Source of the DNA: Eucommia ulmoides
Taxonomy: Eukaryota > Streptophyta > Magnoliopsida > Garryales > Eucommiaceae
Direction: 5' to 3'
Length of the DNA stretch: 64,000 nt
Assembly: GCA_016647705.1 (NCBI GenBank)
Contig: CM028333.1
Location: 16,923,743 to 16,987,742 of the forward strand
The notes under the pieces were generated by a model. That model made no database searches and was not told the DNA's origin. It saw only the letters and a list, made by a program, of their open reading frames with translations. Position numbers and translations under genes: made by a program. Shown piece by piece: positions 37,901-46,386 of the stretch. The first letter of the stretch is position 1. Each line of letters begins with the position of its first letter.

Positions 37901-40900
37901 GCCAAAAAATGCTTCTCCAACTCGGATAAGTGCAGGATCAAGGTTCTGAAAGCTTGAAGAGCCCAACTCCATTGAAAACGTTCTCCAGATCATCACCAAC
38001 TCTCAATGTGTAGCCTTACCAAACCATACTGCTGGTGGAACTAGTTTCTGACACTAACAATATGTTTCTAAACATTGCATGCTTCCAAATCTGTTTGGAC
38101 TTTGCAAGGCTGCAGACTCATTTATCTTGGGATTTTTTAGGCTGAACTTCCTATTTTTCTTTACTAACAACCAGGGCCCAAATTCCATCTCATCTGTTGT
38201 TAGATTAACGTTGTTAGCCTTTGTTACCTTCTTTACCTGTTCATCATCCCTAGCTTGATGAGGAATGATCTTACCTTCTAACAGAGTATTAGTTTCTCTG
38301 TTTTCCTCCGTACTTTTCTCCTTCGCTGGCAACTTTTTGTACACGCCGTCGCAGCTTTAATGAAAGGGCAGAGCTCTGTTCAATGGTTCACCCCTCCCAC
38401 AAGCATATCATAGCCCATGTAAACTCTCATATTCCGCCCTGTAAATTTTTTCCCTCGATTTGTAGTGTGGAATGAGAGATTGTTTAAGATTAATTTCCAT
38501 GCAAAACCTAGCAAATTTACCATCCATTGAAATTGTTGTATTGTCATCCATCAGAATAGGCTACCCAATTTATTTCCCTATGTTGTAGACAACTGGAGGC
38601 TCATAATACTCAACGGGGAGGTTAGGGAGCCTGATCCATTTGAAATCTTTCATTCATCTACTTCATTTGCTCTAAAATCTGCTTCTCATTTTGTCACCAT
38701 GAGGTAGTGGTCTAGGATGACACAGGGTCCTTCAGGGAGTACCTTTTGAGCATCAATTAGTTTGTCAAACTTTACTAGATAGAAACAAAAGTTGAGATCA
38801 ATCAGGTTGAATTCTCCCTGAATTTAAAAAAAAAAAAACAAACGATTTTGCTCTTATGTAGAAAATCCTATAGCCTATTTGTATACCCAAGCCTCATGAT
38901 AAACATATCCTTCTACATCTCCCTAATTTAAGAGATAATTTGATCTGGAACTGTAATCACTAGTGATGAGTGTAAAAATGGTCATTCCTGTGTAACCAAT
39001 TAAAGACCGCCACGTGTTCACAACTCTCCACCAAGATAAATTCCTACCAAGGATTAAGTGTGAAGATTATGCTGGGTAGGGGCACACCTTAGCCCATTAT
39101 AGCCACTCTAAAGGCAGCTAGCAACACTCTCTAGGAAGAAAAGGCGAGCCACCGCTGTGATGGGAAATCCTTCCCCATCTCGGCATTCTCCATAGCGGCA
39201 TTGCCCATCTCAGAAATCAACTCTACAAGTTTCTCAGCAAAACCCCCCTCTTCTGTCTTTGGCTATTTGGGAAGGGCAGGGCAAGAAGCTCTACACAACT
39301 CCTCATTTCTGTCTTAGGATATCCAGGAAGGCAAGGATCAAATTTCCCATCTCGGGTACAGCAGAAAAATGTTCTTCTCGGATCATGGGCTGGGTCACTT
39401 CTCCAACTACAAATATCTTCTGCCATATGCCTCAGCAACAGTGCTAAAAATCCCATGACCGACATAAAAAAGCCCTCATGTCTCCCTCTCATTGGCCACA
39501 TGCCGAGGTGGGACACTGATGGGACACGAATCCTTGCTTAAGCCCATAAGTTAATCCATTCATTACCTATATGAAAGAGGGTATACTAATGTCCAAAGGT
39601 ACACCAAAATTGCTTACTCTTCTCAGTAGCACTTTTATAAATCTTCTCCTTTAGCACGTGTCGAGGTGTTGTCCATCCTAGCTCGGATTCATCTCTCCAT
39701 GGTTCAAAAGATCCTTTATGTAGGTGTTGAGGTGCTGCCCATCCCAGCTCAAATTCATCTATCCATAGTTCAGAAGATTCTTTGTGTAGGTGTCAAGGTG
39801 CTGCCCATCCTAGCTTGGACTCATCCCGCTTGGACCCATCTCTTCTCGGACCAGAAGGTATTCGAGCTTATTCCAGCTCAGACCTATCCCTTCTCAGATC
39901 AACTTCTCAGATCAAAAGACTCTCCATAGATTAGAAGACTCCCGGGTAGCTTCCCTACTTGGGACCCATCTTGGGTTACTCTACCTCATCCCATCTCGGG
40001 TCAGATAGACTGATCCCAGACCTCTCCGTCCCTATTCCAGCACGGAGGAAGATCCTCATCTCAGACTTCTCCATCTCCATTCTAGCAAGAAAGTGCATCA
40101 TCTCCACCAACAAGTGACCAGACCATACCGTTGAGGTCGTCCAAAATTCGACATCAACAGTTTGACGTCATTTGTAAGAATCGCTACTAAAAGACTTCCT
40201 CTAATCATCATTTCTTATCTCGGCTAGAGACTTGATGATCACAAGGTTTGGTCATTCTACGCGGCCGAGAGACCCAAATAACATGGTGGAGGGCAACCCG
40301 ACTAGAGAAATGTCAAGAGTCCCTAGACCGAATGTTCGGACTTCAGTCCCCATCTCGGAAGAAGAAAGAAATGCACCCCCACCAATCAGGCAGGCTCGTT
40401 AGCTCCACCTGTAGGAGTTTATGTTGGACCAGTTACTGGAGCTCTGGATGCGGTGAGAATTGATAACTTGGAGCGCTAAGTATATTAGTTCCAATCTTGT
40501 CTTGAAACCATCATCTCCCGCCTGTCACTGGTGCTGGATCAGCGGGGTCTAATTCTCCGGAATATAGGGGGAGAGGAGCGCCACCTGCCACAAGCCTGGA
40601 TCAGGGAGGACCAATTCTCTGGAATGTAGGGGGTGACGATCGCCACCAAGAATTGGATCGTGTGATTTACTCTAAAGGGCATGTCCAGAGAAATCTACAT
40701 CATCCGCGTGACCGACCAGTGAGAAAGTGAGATCTTGCCCCACCGGTTGCTTCTAACTATACTTCTTTGTCCTCCCGGGGTCGTCGAATAGAGGATATCC
40801 ATGTTATAGCACCATGCGAGCCTTCCTCTTCTCAGATGCTAGGCTGGGGAGTAGGGAAGATATGAATATAATTAAACAACATGGAACGATAGCTTAGCTG

Positions 40901-43900
40901 GGAAGAAATTTTAACCGAGAAGGAAAAAGCCTGATCATGATCTCTTCCCAGCAACTTGGCCAAAAGAGTGTGCAACAACTTGAGAAAGGCATAAATGTTT
41001 CGAGCAAAATTACAAACGCCAGTGTAACAGGCGACCTGAGGACATGACCGGGAAGGATCTGACCCGAATGTATCTCCTCCTAAATGGATTACTGAGATGA
41101 GATCAAATAAGCATACCCTCGAGAACGGGAAGGGCTACATGAGCCGAGATCAAGCATCCTCTGGGATCAGGCAAAAGTTCGAGATCAGACAACAATTCGA
41201 TCCCATCTATGCGCCGAGATCAGATCCCATGCCGATCTTAGGACAAACTTTGAACAACATCACCGCAAAGGAATACCCTTAGTAGGACATCCAGCATAAA
41301 ACCTGAAGGAGAAAAAGGGAAAATGAATAAAATAACTAAATAACAAGGATTGTCTATCCAAAGCAGAGTACTGCAGAGATCAGGCAACATGCCATGCCTA
41401 GCTCAAGTTTCGTGTCGGGCTTGGGCACCTTGCTGAACTCAGACATCATGTCGAGCTCACGCACCATGATAAGCTCAAATCGTTCGAGCTTAGCCTCCGA
41501 TCTAACTCCGATCAAGCACCTAAAAAAAAAAAGAACCTTCGAAGACCTACTACCGAGGGGATCCAATTTTCAGGGGACAAGTGCTGCGAAAATGAACGTT
41601 CGATTTTTGTGCCGACCTGGGACTACTAACTTTCGATCTTTCATTAGCGCCGAACGCAACTACTACTACTCCCTAGTACCTCGTATCTTGCTACTAAGGA
41701 GTGGGAGGGTTACTGATGAGTGTAAAAATGGTCACTCCCACACAACCAATTAAGACCGCCACGTGTCCACAACTCTCTACCAAGATCAACTTCTACCAAG
41801 GATTAAGTGTGAAGATTGTGCCAGGTAGGGGCACACCTTAGCCCATGCTAGCCACTCCAAAGACAGCTAGCAGTACTCTCCAGGAAAGGCAGGCGAGCCA
41901 TCGCTGGGATGGGAGAATCTTTCCCTATCTCAGCATTCTCCACAGCGACATTGCCTATCTCAGAAATCAACTCCACAAGCTCCTTAGCAAAACCCCCCCT
42001 TCCCGTTTCTGGCTATCTGGGAAGGGTAGGGCATGAAACTCCACACAACTCTCCCTTCCGTTCTTCGGCTATCTAGGAAGGGCAACGATCAAATTCCCCA
42101 TCTTGAGTACAGTAGGAAAGTGTTCTTCTCGGATCATGGGCTGGGTCACTTCTCCAACTACAAATTTCTTTTACCATGGACCACAACAACAATGCTAAAA
42201 ATCCCATTACCGACATAAAGATGCCCTCATGTCTCCCTCTAATTGGCCACATGCTGAGATGTGACACTGATCCTTGCTTAAGCCCCTAAGCTAATCCATT
42301 CATTGCCTATATAAAGGAGGGCATAACAATGCCCAAAGGTACACCAAAATTGCTTACTCTTCTCGGTAGCACTTTTATAAATCTTCTCCCTAAGCGCTGA
42401 TTCTCATGTCGGAGGAGATACGTCGGGACCATCCCGGCAAGTCCTTTGTATAGGTGTCGAGGTGCTACCCATCCCAGCTTGGATTCATCTTTCCACGGTT
42501 CAGAAGATCCTTTGTGCAGGTGTTGAGGTACTGCCCATCCCAGCTCAAATTCATCTTTCTACGGTTCAGAAGATCCTTTGTGCAGGTGTTGAGGTACTGC
42601 CCATCCCAGCTCGAATTCATCTTTCCACGGTTCAGAAGATCCTTTGTGTAGGTGTCAAGGTGCTGCCCATCCCAGCTCGGACTCATCCCAACTCGGACCT
42701 ATCTCTTCTCGGACCAGAAGACATTCAAGCTCATTCCAGTTTGGACACATCCCTTCTTGGATCAGAAGACTCTCCACGGATTAGAAGACTCCCGGGTAGT
42801 TTCCTTGCTCGGGACCTATCCCGGGTCACTCTACCTCTGCCCATCTCGGGTGAGACGGATTGATCCGGGACCTTTCCGTCTCCATCCTAACATGGAGGAA
42901 GATCCTCATCACAGACTTCTCCATCTCCATTCCAGGAAAGAAGCACATCATCTCCACCAACAAGTGACCAGATCATACTATTGAAGTCGTCCAAAATCCG
43001 ACATCAACAACTAGTTTTGACACCCCTTTTTCATCTAGTAGCTCACTTGCTCGACATCAAACACTTCCGAAATTGCTGGCTTGGCGATACGAGAATCCTC
43101 ATTTAGAGCATCCCTGAATGATCTTGGTGGAGATCGAGTTTTAGTAGTTGTTTGGGTCTTATCTTGTTCCATTGTTGTATTCTCCAACGAAGTAGAGGAC
43201 TGTGGATTTTCATGGGAATTTGGGGCTGCTACTTGGGTTTCCATTTCCATGGTTTCCTCTTCCGAATCATACACATTTTTTTATTTTCTTTTTGCTTCGT
43301 TCCAGACCATCTTCCTCTTCCACTGAAATTTCTTTGAGCGTTTGTTTGAGAGTTTCTATCTCTAACATTTTGCGAATTATCAGATAAGGATAAGGTTTGA
43401 CCCTTTAGGGTTATGACGTGGGGTGGTGATGCATAATGCATGTGCGGCACTACACCACCGTAGATTATTGGGAAAAAAAATGGAAGGACAAAAAAATAAC
43501 AAAATAGAGAAAAAAGTGGCATATATTATTTATGGGTCTATATAAAAAGAACTCTAAAGAAATAATTTTGAATAATAACTTTTTTTGTAGAAAAATACTT
43601 CTCTAAACAAATAGTTCTATTTTATTGATTTGTTTGCTATTTATTAAAAAAATAAATTGTATGACGAGAGATTCTTACTCTTGCTTTTAAAGGGTTGTAG
43701 CTACACAAAAGAGTGAGAAGGAACCTCTTAGAATACATGAATGTCAACGCAATGAAACATAAAACAAAAATGTCTTCTACTATTCAAATCCTTCACAAAT
43801 TCAAATGGGAAGGAAGATAAATGGGATGTTTTTTTTTTTTTTTTAACTCACAAACCCAGTGAGAATTAAGATAAATGGGATGTTATTATTATTTATCTTA

Positions 43901-46224
43901 TTATTTAATTGGTGTATAATATATTGTTGGGAACAAGAAAGATCACTCGTTATCTTTTATATTGTAATCTTGAAAAAAATGTTTATATTTACATTATTTT
44001 ATTTAATTTTTATATACTGTAAATAACACCAATATTATAGATTTTAGGCAACAAAATACATAGGGCTGGTCTGCTTTCATCCTTAAAATCTTTCACAAAT
44101 GCACAAGCAAAAAAATTTAGTGTGGTAATATGAACATACTGGTTGTTTAGCTAAGAGCATATCCAACAGTTAGGTGCGTCATTTATCAAATATAGCACAT
44201 ATAGATCTATGATACACCTAATTTATAGTGAGTGATCCAACAGATGTGGCAAAATATGTGCCATTTTTTAAAAGTATTTTTATATTAAAATTAAAATTAA
44301 CTTAGAATTAGTGTTAGTTTTCAAATATATTTTTGTATTAAAATTAAAAGTAAAAATTAAATTAAAAATATTTAATGTTATGTATTTTGTTATTTTTTTT
44401 TTAAAATTTAAATTAAATTATAAAAATAATTTAAATATAAAATAAAATTAAAACTCTAAAATAACTCAAGGTTAACCCAACTCTAATTAAACTCTCATTC
44501 AAATGGGGCACAGGGTACTACTTATGACATTTTAGATAGTATTTCTGCCTTACCTGACCGTGTGACATTATTGTAGGTAAGAGAAATAGAACAAGGTTCA
44601 GAACGTGGAGTTTTATTTCGTGATTTTCAGGTCAATGGAATGGGCTTTAATTTAACTTAAAACACGGATTTTTTTTCTCCTATTTGTGCAATTCAGCCTA
44701 GAGATATGGTATTACACGGCCTTGGTTCTTTTCTCTGGATACTTAAAAAACGCAGAAGTTGCTGTCGATGCTTTCTCAATTTGGTGAGTAGTTGTATTCT
44801 TTTTAAACAATGATTAAAAGTTGGATATATAATTAGTTTCTTTTTCTGGTGAGTTTGTAGCATGAACATGATAAGTTGGATAATCATGGAAGCTGTCGGG
44901 TTCAGTGCCGCCGTAGGGTTTGTAACCACACTTAATTTGCTCAAACTTTTCATTCAATTAAAAGATAATCTAATTTGACAATACATAAATATTGTGGTGG
45001 TACAGTGTGAGGGTATCCAATGAACTGGGGGCAAAGCACCCAAGAGCCGCCAAATTCTCCGTCGTTGTGGTCGGAATAACCTCCCTCTTCATCGGATTTC
45101 TCCTCGCTCTTGTCGTGTTTATCACCCGCGACCACTACCCTGATTTATTCAGCAACACTTCCAAAGTGAAAGAGCTTGTTCGTGACCTCACCCCGTTGCT
45201 CGCCGTTTCTATGATCATTAACAATGTCCAACCGGCTATCTCTGGTATTTTTTTTTTTCTTTTTTTTTTTTTTTCGTTTTTTTAAATACAGATGGGTTAA
45301 TTGTCGGGAAATGAATTATTACAGGGGTGGCCATTGGAGCAGGATGGCAAACTGCAGTTGCATATGTGAGCATATTGTCTTATTACGTCTTCGGCATTCC
45401 CCTGGGTCTCATAATGAGCCACGTTCTCCACATGGGTCTTAAGGTAAATTTCTGGTAATTATCGACGAATTACTTAAACGTGGAGGGTGACAGAGTATAT
45501 ATTGTTGAATGTGACATCGATGTTGGACCATTCTCCTGATATGCAAACATGGTTGTCAAAATTCTATCCTGCGCATGAGGGGGTTTCCTAAATCCCACAT
45601 CACTTGTGTTACCTGATCCTAAACCATATATAAAGCATAGGACAATTCTCATCTTACAAAGCGTCTTTTGAAAGTATGTTAGCCCCGTTGGATTAATACA
45701 TAAATAAGTTAACAAATTCCGAATTTTGTTCAGGGAAATTGGTATGGAATGATGACGGGAACAGTGGTACAAACTTTAGTCTTGTGTTGGATGGTATACA
45801 AAACCAACTGGAATAAGGAGGTAACAATCAAACACAAACACCTGGAAATCCTAGAAAATACTAATATTTTGCTTTATATAATTTGATTAACCATCCTCTA
45901 TTTATGTATAATTATTTGGCTGTATCTGTGGAGATGTAGATATAGGAAATCACTCTAGATTTCACACTTAAGATCCTTTTCCAAATCGACTTTCATTTCA
46001 AGTCAAGAGATAGATAAATAGAAACATTCCATTGCACTGATCCGGGCGTTAATCTTTATAATATGTACATCAATTTGTGCTGAATGCAGGCTTCTGTGGC
46101 TAGAGAGAGAATTAAAAAATGGGGAGGCAATGCAGAGGAAACTGAATCCGGTGTTGAAAGAGCCTGCAGTAAGACCGAAAACCAGATGCAGAACAACTTG
46201 TCAATTTTGGACAACTTGGATTAA
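16609..46224 (+). CDS. MATE efflux transporter (DTX29-like), 8 exons
   Basis: Coding exons: 16609-16998, 17083-17624, 44697-44783, 44861-44917, 45006-45244, 45325-45443, 45734-45820 and 46090-46224. They total 1656 nt, giving 551 residues. MATE proteins export organic cations, flavonoids or other metabolites across the plasma or vacuolar membrane in exchange for H+ or Na+. About 78 acidic, presumably cytosolic residues precede the first membrane segment (YLAGPAIFTSICQYS, ~81-95). Family motifs follow: FVGQLGTIELAAFS (~103-116), LETLCGQAFGAG (~139-149), NFPIAKFLQSQSK (~212-224), LEIWYY, RVSNELGAKHPRAAKFS, NNVQPAISGVAIGAGWQ and YKTNWNKE. From memory, VESKKLWYLAGPAIFTSICQYS-type and LEIWY motifs place it near Arabidopsis DTX29. 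The twelve expected membrane segments appear covered and no in-frame stop was found. Substrate is unknown. The 27 kb intron 2 is the striking feature. Confidence 0.92.
17083..17624 (+). CDS. MATE gene exon 2 (residues 131-311)
   Basis: Begins LGMGSALETLCGQ after acceptor AATAACAG and ends within the cysteine codon of AVMLC at donor CTCTG|GTAACA. It holds most of the first MatE half and the linker. Its donor opens the giant intron. Confidence 0.9.
17718..18347 (+). repeat. 5' LTR of the sense Copia
   Basis: Starts TGTTGGGTGATTTTTACTCC and ends CACAACA; 630 bp. It has a TATA-like CTCTATAAGTAGAGG at about 17982-17996, set in a short palindrome, and a repetitive A-rich U3. It is followed by the tRNA-Met primer-binding site. 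Confidence 0.92.
18658..19608 (+). CDS. Copia gag region (fossil element)
   Basis: Reads as a Copia nucleocapsid/gag protein: an N-terminal FNYAIWKLKMEDLL motif, the central gag (UBN2-type) fold with SEHMSEFQGIINQL, a basic linker and a CCHC zinc knuckle (CYHCGKSRHFIRDC, residues ~260-273). Gag packages element RNA into virus-like particles. It is part of the element at 17718-23277. Confidence 0.85.
   Translation: MIEMEESTGNMIKLTAFNYAIWKLKMEDLLYIKDLWKPIVMPTQEAASTTDDRTDETTTTSTTSTSTTSSDADWTVQNQKCVAQIRQWIDKSIFQNFSNEYDAYVLWRKLEKIYGRTTSQNKANLMRRLVNLKYKDGSSVSEHMSEFQGIINQLNSMKMTVDDELQALLMLSFLPKSWDTLVVSVSNFVPDGKLTMDMVKDRMLNEESRRKDEGYTPESEALVSEKQGRQERRGRNGSRNPHGQERGRSKSKFRSDKKCYHCGKSRHFIRDCQKLKAEQSQNQEARTRTNDTATIINEAVIVRDDNYVNLVSQDST
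19609..22480 (+). pseudogene. Copia pol region: protease, integrase, RT, RNase H (fossil)
   Basis: In order: an aspartic protease signature DSGAS near 19617, GAG-pre-integrase and integrase core (about 19980-20630; FIDDHSRKVWAF), the reverse transcriptase (about 21060-21830; YVDDMLI) and RNase H (about 22000-22480; SIHLSKNPTFHSK-like end). The region is interrupted at several places and cannot give one polyprotein. Confidence 0.85.
22689..23277 (+). repeat. 3' LTR of the sense Copia
   Basis: Starts TGTTGGGTAAATCACTCCC after the polypurine tract and ends CCAACA; 589 bp. It matches the 5' LTR closely downstream of the TATA-like CTCTATAAATAGAGG (about 22915-22929); the U3 halves differ more and by length. 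Confidence 0.92.
23283..23896. other. Unassigned intron DNA between two Copia elements
   Basis: AT-rich, non-coding. A GC-richer patch at 23630-23750 (GGCCATGGGATGGCCGATG) includes short inverted repeats. No element ends recognised. Confidence 0.4.
23897..26061 (-). repeat. 3' LTR of the old Copia
   Basis: Minus-strand start TGTTGAACCTAATATTTTG at 26061, end TTTGGGCCAACA at 23897; about 2.2 kb. Between 25310 and 25590 it carries about eight TTGACC/TTGACT motifs, often as GTTGAC...GGTCAA pairs. Confidence 0.85.
26062..27391 (-). pseudogene. Copia RT (part) and RNase H of the old element
   Basis: Minus-strand RNase H at about 26589-26831 (YSDANFARCKVERKSTSD, then SWSSKKHNS) and RT palm sequence at about 27020-27380 (MDVKSVFLN-type motif and the conserved FEMSMMGELTFFLGLQI-like stretch near 27000-27060). 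Fossil coding DNA of the element at 23897-35110, decayed. Confidence 0.82.
27397..29536 (-). mobile_element. Solo LTR (Copia, Sire/Tork-like cousin) nested in RT
   Basis: Minus-strand start TGTTGATCCTAAGATTTTG at 29536, end CTGGGCCAACA at 27397; 2,140 bp with perfect TSD ATAGT (27392-27396 and 29537-29541). Its ends are like those of the host element's LTRs but the body differs. Around 28840-29110 it has a ~56 bp repeat with paired GTTGAC/GTCAAC motifs and the phrase GATTCAGAGA. Confidence 0.88.
29579..31128 (-). mobile_element. Solo LTR of Athila/Tat-like family nested in RT
   Basis: Minus-strand start TGATAGGTATGATC at 31128, end GCCGTACA at 29579; 1,550 bp with perfect TSD ATATG (29574-29578 and 31129-31133). 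It shares the CACCTCTCCC...GTGTAAGACG-type phrase and five CACCGC/GCGGTG modules (30731-30910) with the other family members. The insertion lies only about 40 bp from the neighbouring solo LTR. Confidence 0.9.
31134..33002 (-). pseudogene. Old Copia: gag start, protease, integrase, RT start
   Basis: From the 5' LTR inward on the minus strand: a gag N-terminal motif (DNYVFWKAKM, about 32870), a protease-side motif (KSKFISLTPKDGGHVTFG, about 32590), GAG-pre-integrase and integrase (about 31983-32405: CDACQLGKQ, LLHLDLFGP, VIIDDYSRLTWVY) and the beginning of RT near 31140-31210. Gag is much shorter than usual. Fossil, many breaks. Confidence 0.82.
33003..35110 (-). repeat. 5' LTR of the old Copia
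   Basis: Matches 23897-26061 along its length with many differences. The TTGAC-type cluster lies at about 34380-34680. It is followed on the minus strand by the primer-binding site. Confidence 0.85.
35151..37564 (+). mobile_element. Ty3/gypsy (Tat-like) 5' fragment: LTR, PBS and gag
   Basis: A probable LTR from TGATGGTAGTGG (35151) to GGCAACATCA (35689) is followed by TTGGCGCTGTTTGTGGGAA, the kind of primer-binding/leader junction known from Tat-type gypsy elements. A plus-strand gag then follows: about 36350-36730 reads with gypsy gag motifs (SYDGTTYPIDHIAMFK, then LNHFLNQFEDEARD). The pol region and the second LTR are missing. The left LTR edge is inferred from TG only. Broken and old. Confidence 0.65.
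37565..38059 (+). mobile_element. LTR-like piece (Tat-like), 495 bp
   Basis: Starts TGTTAGCCC and ends CACTAACA. It has a TATA-like CTATAAAAGGAAGG at about 37728-37741 and, downstream, TCTCACGCCGAAAGGGACACG, similar to the R/U5 region of Tat-type LTRs. I could not find a target-site duplication, and it differs from the LTR at 35151. It abuts the LINE remnant. Confidence 0.5.
38964..40159 (+). repeat. 5' LTR of the LARD-like element
   Basis: TGATGAGTGTAAAAATGGTC to GACATCAACA, 1,196 bp. Same family as the solo LTR at 4679-5683. It contains about two and a half ~66 bp repeats at 39666-39830 (CCATCCCAGCTC, TTCAGAAGATCCTTTG). Confidence 0.9.
41714..43009 (+). repeat. 3' LTR of the LARD-like element
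   Basis: Same ends as the 5' LTR, 1,296 bp. The extra ~100 bp comes mainly from one more ~66 bp repeat (array 42450-42680) and from a TCTCATGTCGGAGGAGATACG stretch at about 42400 lacking in the 5' copy. Confidence 0.9.
43523..44696. other. Remaining 3' part of intron 2, AT-rich
   Basis: No coding sequence. A stretch beginning CTAAGAGCATATCCAACAG at about 44153 resembles the start of hAT-like MITEs common in plants, but its other end was not found. T-runs lie near 43836-43852. The last ~100 bp (polypyrimidine TTTTTTTTCTCC then CAATTCAG) form the exon 3 acceptor. Confidence 0.45.
44697..44783 (+). CDS. MATE gene exon 3 (residues ~311-340)
   Basis: Codes LEIWYYTALVLFSGYLKNAE and ends DAFSI plus two bases of the next codon; donor TTTG|GTGAGT. 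Very similar in memory to the DTX29 segment with LVLFAGYLKNAEV. Confidence 0.9.
44861..44917 (+). CDS. MATE gene exon 4 (residues ~340-359)
   Basis: A 57 bp exon coding CMNMISWIIMEAVGFSAAVG. The acceptor is GTTTGTAG and the donor GTTTGT. The length matches the family; some residues (MISWIIMEAV where DTX29 has ILGWAAMVAF) are unusual. Confidence 0.85.
45006..45244 (+). CDS. MATE gene exon 5 (residues ~359-438)
   Basis: Begins VRVSNELGAKHPRAAKFS, runs through two hydrophobic segments and ends NNVQPAIS. Donor TCTG|GTATTT, followed by a long T-run in the intron. Confidence 0.9.
45325..45443 (+). CDS. MATE gene exon 6 (residues ~439-478)
   Basis: Codes GVAIGAGWQTAVAYV then YYVFGIPLGLIM and ends HMGLK; acceptor ATTACAG, donor AAG|GTAAAT. 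Confidence 0.9.
45444..45733 (+). other. Intron 6 with snRNA-promoter-like motif pair
   Basis: 290 bp intron. It contains ATCCCACATCA (45592-45602), close to the plant snRNA upstream sequence element, and TATATAAA (45627-45634) 24 bp later. The same module also occurs in plant repeats, and no known RNA sequence follows, so no RNA gene is called. Confidence 0.35.
45734..45820 (+). CDS. MATE gene exon 7 (residues 479-507)
   Basis: Codes GNWYGMMTGTVVQTLVLCWM followed by VYKTNWNKE, the conserved end of the last membrane segment. Acceptor TTGTTCAG, donor GAG|GTAACA. Confidence 0.9.
46090..46224 (+). CDS. MATE gene exon 8 (residues 508-551) and stop
   Basis: Codes the basic/polar C-terminal tail ASVARERIKKWGG then a variable end NLSILDNLD and TAA at 46222-46224. 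RIKKWGG matches the usual MATE C-terminus. Confidence 0.9.
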   Translation, partial: ASVARERIKKWGGNAEETESGVERACSKTENQMQNNLSILDNLD

Positions 46225-46386
46225 TGTTTGAAGAAGAAGAAAAACTAATCTTGGCATGTATACACATGTAATATACTCTACTTAACACGGAACATGGTAC
46301 ATGAAAAATTAGTAGTGCAATTATGCACAAATTGTAAATCGTGTACCATGAAAAATTAGTAGTGCAATTATGCACAAATTGTAAAT
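46225..46386 (+). repeat. MATE 3'UTR/flank with 47 bp tandem duplication
   Basis: Downstream of the stop codon a 47 bp unit (around ATGAAAAATTAGTAGTGC ... TTGTAAATCG) occurs twice in tandem, starting near 46295 and 46342, almost without differences. The second copy ends where the next Copia LTR begins. Confidence 0.75.

Larger units (their letters stand above)
38964..43009 (+). mobile_element. Non-coding LTR retrotransposon (LARD-like), nested in LINE
   Basis: Full element of 4,046 bp with 5' LTR 38964-40159, internal region 40160-41713 and 3' LTR 41714-43009. Perfect TSD ACTAG (38959-38963 and 43010-43014). The internal start TTTGACGTCATTTGT resembles the Tat-type TTGGCGCCGTTTGT junction, and AAGGAGTGGGAGGG precedes the 3' LTR as polypurine tract. 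The 1.55 kb interior has at most a trace of a gag N-terminus (about 40280-40400) and no pol, so it would depend on another element for movement. LTRs differ by roughly 10 percent by eye: older than the sense Copia. Confidence 0.9.
38060..43522 (-). mobile_element. L1-type LINE remnant (ORF1), split by an LTR element
   Basis: On the minus strand from about 43.5 kb downward the sequence reads as plant L1 ORF1: an N-terminal PPRSFRDAL motif (~43090-43110), then, beyond the inserted LTR element (38964-43009), a DUF4283-like stretch (VPDQII and IGYRIFY around 38860-38955), a degenerate CCHC knuckle near 38400-38440 and FGPWLLVKKNRKF (~38160-38200). ORF1 is the RNA-binding protein of L1 elements. 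In-frame stops occur, and ORF2 (endonuclease/RT) and the 3' tail are absent. The 5' edge is approximate. Confidence 0.72.
17625..44696 (+). other. Intron 2 of the MATE gene, ~27.1 kb, filled with mobile elements
   Basis: Bounded by donor GTAACA at 17625 and acceptor TGTGCAATTCAG ending at 44696. Splicing gives MLC|LEIWYY, exactly the family sequence, so the two distant parts belong to one gene. Nearly all of the intron is mobile-element DNA: two Copia elements, a gypsy fragment, an LTR-like piece, a LINE remnant and three nested insertions. Unassigned remainder: 17625-17712, 23283-23896, 35111-35150 and about 43523-44696. Confidence 0.88.

Noticed and set aside
35151-38059. A single gypsy element with LTRs at 35151-35689 and 37565-38059
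   Set aside because: The two LTR-like pieces do not resemble each other and the flanking bases do not form a clear duplication.
43035-43326. Small secreted or membrane protein on the + strand (FFYFLFASFQTIFLF)
   Set aside because: It is antisense to the LINE ORF1 N-terminal region, which has a recognisable PPRSFRDAL motif.
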